A stretch of DNA of 5,140 bases from SG8-41 sp032123035 (GTDB taxonomy: Bacteria; Pseudomonadota; Gammaproteobacteria; Burkholderiales; SG8-41). The translations under genes were made by a program, and so were the position numbers. Positions 4,931 to 5,140 of this stretch are shown in pieces. The stretch lies in contig JAQBFV010000196.1 in NCBI GenBank assembly GCA_032123035.1, positions 1 to 5,140 of the forward strand, given 5' to 3'. The notes under the pieces were generated by a model, which was not told where the DNA came from, did no database searches, and was given only the letters and a program-made list of their open reading frames with translations. Position 1 is the stretch's first letter, and every line of letters begins with the position of its first letter.

Positions 4931-5140
4931 TCAGCGGCGCCCGGGCGTTGCCTCGCGCTGACGCCGCTCTACGGCTTTCCCGTAACCCGCCAGCTCAAAG
5001 GACACGAACACCAGATCCTTGCCGCTGTACGCCGCAACGCTGGAATCGGTGTTGCGCCAGTGATATGACGCAAAGGCGCGCGCCGTAGCCGCCCGGGTCT
5101 CGTGGGGCGCGCCGTGGTGCTGGCGGAGCACCGCCAGCAC
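4931..5140 (-). CDS. C-terminal part of an unidentified protein (partial, 5' end outside window)
   Basis: A minus-strand frame is open from the window edge to a TGA at 4931-4933, giving the last 69-70 residues of a protein. Its codons are strongly G/C-ending with frequent CTG, GTG, GCG, CGC, GAG and TAC, like the hem genes, which supports real coding sequence. The segment includes ASYHWRNTDSSVAAY and LVFVSFELAGYG, suggesting mixed strand and helix, and ends in a basic tail (ERRQREATPGRR). No membrane helix or known motif is recognised. I see no resemblance to the C-termini of phosphoenolpyruvate carboxylase or argininosuccinate lyase, which often adjoin hemC. The GTG at the edge is probably internal. 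About 200 bp and a possible promoter separate it from hemC, so it need not be in the same operon. Confidence 0.6.
   Translation of the reverse strand: MLAVLRQHHGAPHETRAATARAFASYHWRNTDSSVAAYSGKDLVFVSFELAGYGKAVERRQREATPGRR

Noticed and set aside
4776..4961. Small plus-strand frame starting MLSSRSLPHLPVAAILACATTASC, resembling a signal peptide
   Set aside because: The hydrophobic start with a cysteine is suggestive, but there is no Shine-Dalgarno, it crosses the hemC promoter region and overlaps the end of the better-supported minus-strand gene, and the rest is Arg/Ala-rich.

Overview
The window carries the distal haem-biosynthesis cluster hemC-hemD-hemX-hemY, all on the minus strand and read from about 4733 down to 266. 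This gene order, and above all the pair of membrane proteins HemX and HemY after hemD, is typical of Beta- and Gammaproteobacteria. The genes are GC-rich with G/C-ending codons, so a high-GC proteobacterium of one of these classes is likely. I cannot name a genus. The gene before hemC is not an obvious ppc, argH or algR, which are common neighbours in better-known members.

Layout from high to low coordinates (direction of transcription): the 3' end of an unrecognised minus-strand gene (5140-4931); a 5' leader with a candidate extended -10 promoter (about 4826-4818); hemC (4733-3789); a 75-bp spacer; hemD (3713-2916); a 162-bp spacer; hemX (2753-1626); a 148-bp spacer; hemY (1477-266); then about 210 bp of AT-rich, repeat-filled non-coding DNA. 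The first ~49 bases may hold the last codons of a plus-strand gene converging on hemY, but this is weak.

HemC joins four porphobilinogens into hydroxymethylbilane, and HemD inverts ring D and closes the macrocycle to uroporphyrinogen III. HemX and HemY are predicted inner-membrane proteins of uncertain role, usually thought to organise the pathway at the membrane. All four genes look intact.

The unusual part is between the genes. Short imperfect tandem repeats of at least three kinds sit at or just after the 3' ends of the hem genes: a 7-mer (consensus near ACTCACG), a 10-mer (near GCAGATAAAC) and an 8-mer (CGCCAAGA). The hemC and hemX stop codons lie inside repeat units, and the hemY stop directly abuts an array. 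Spacers in this cluster are often short or overlapping in other proteobacteria, so they look expanded by these repeats. I found no new enzyme system, mobile element, CRISPR array or RNA gene.
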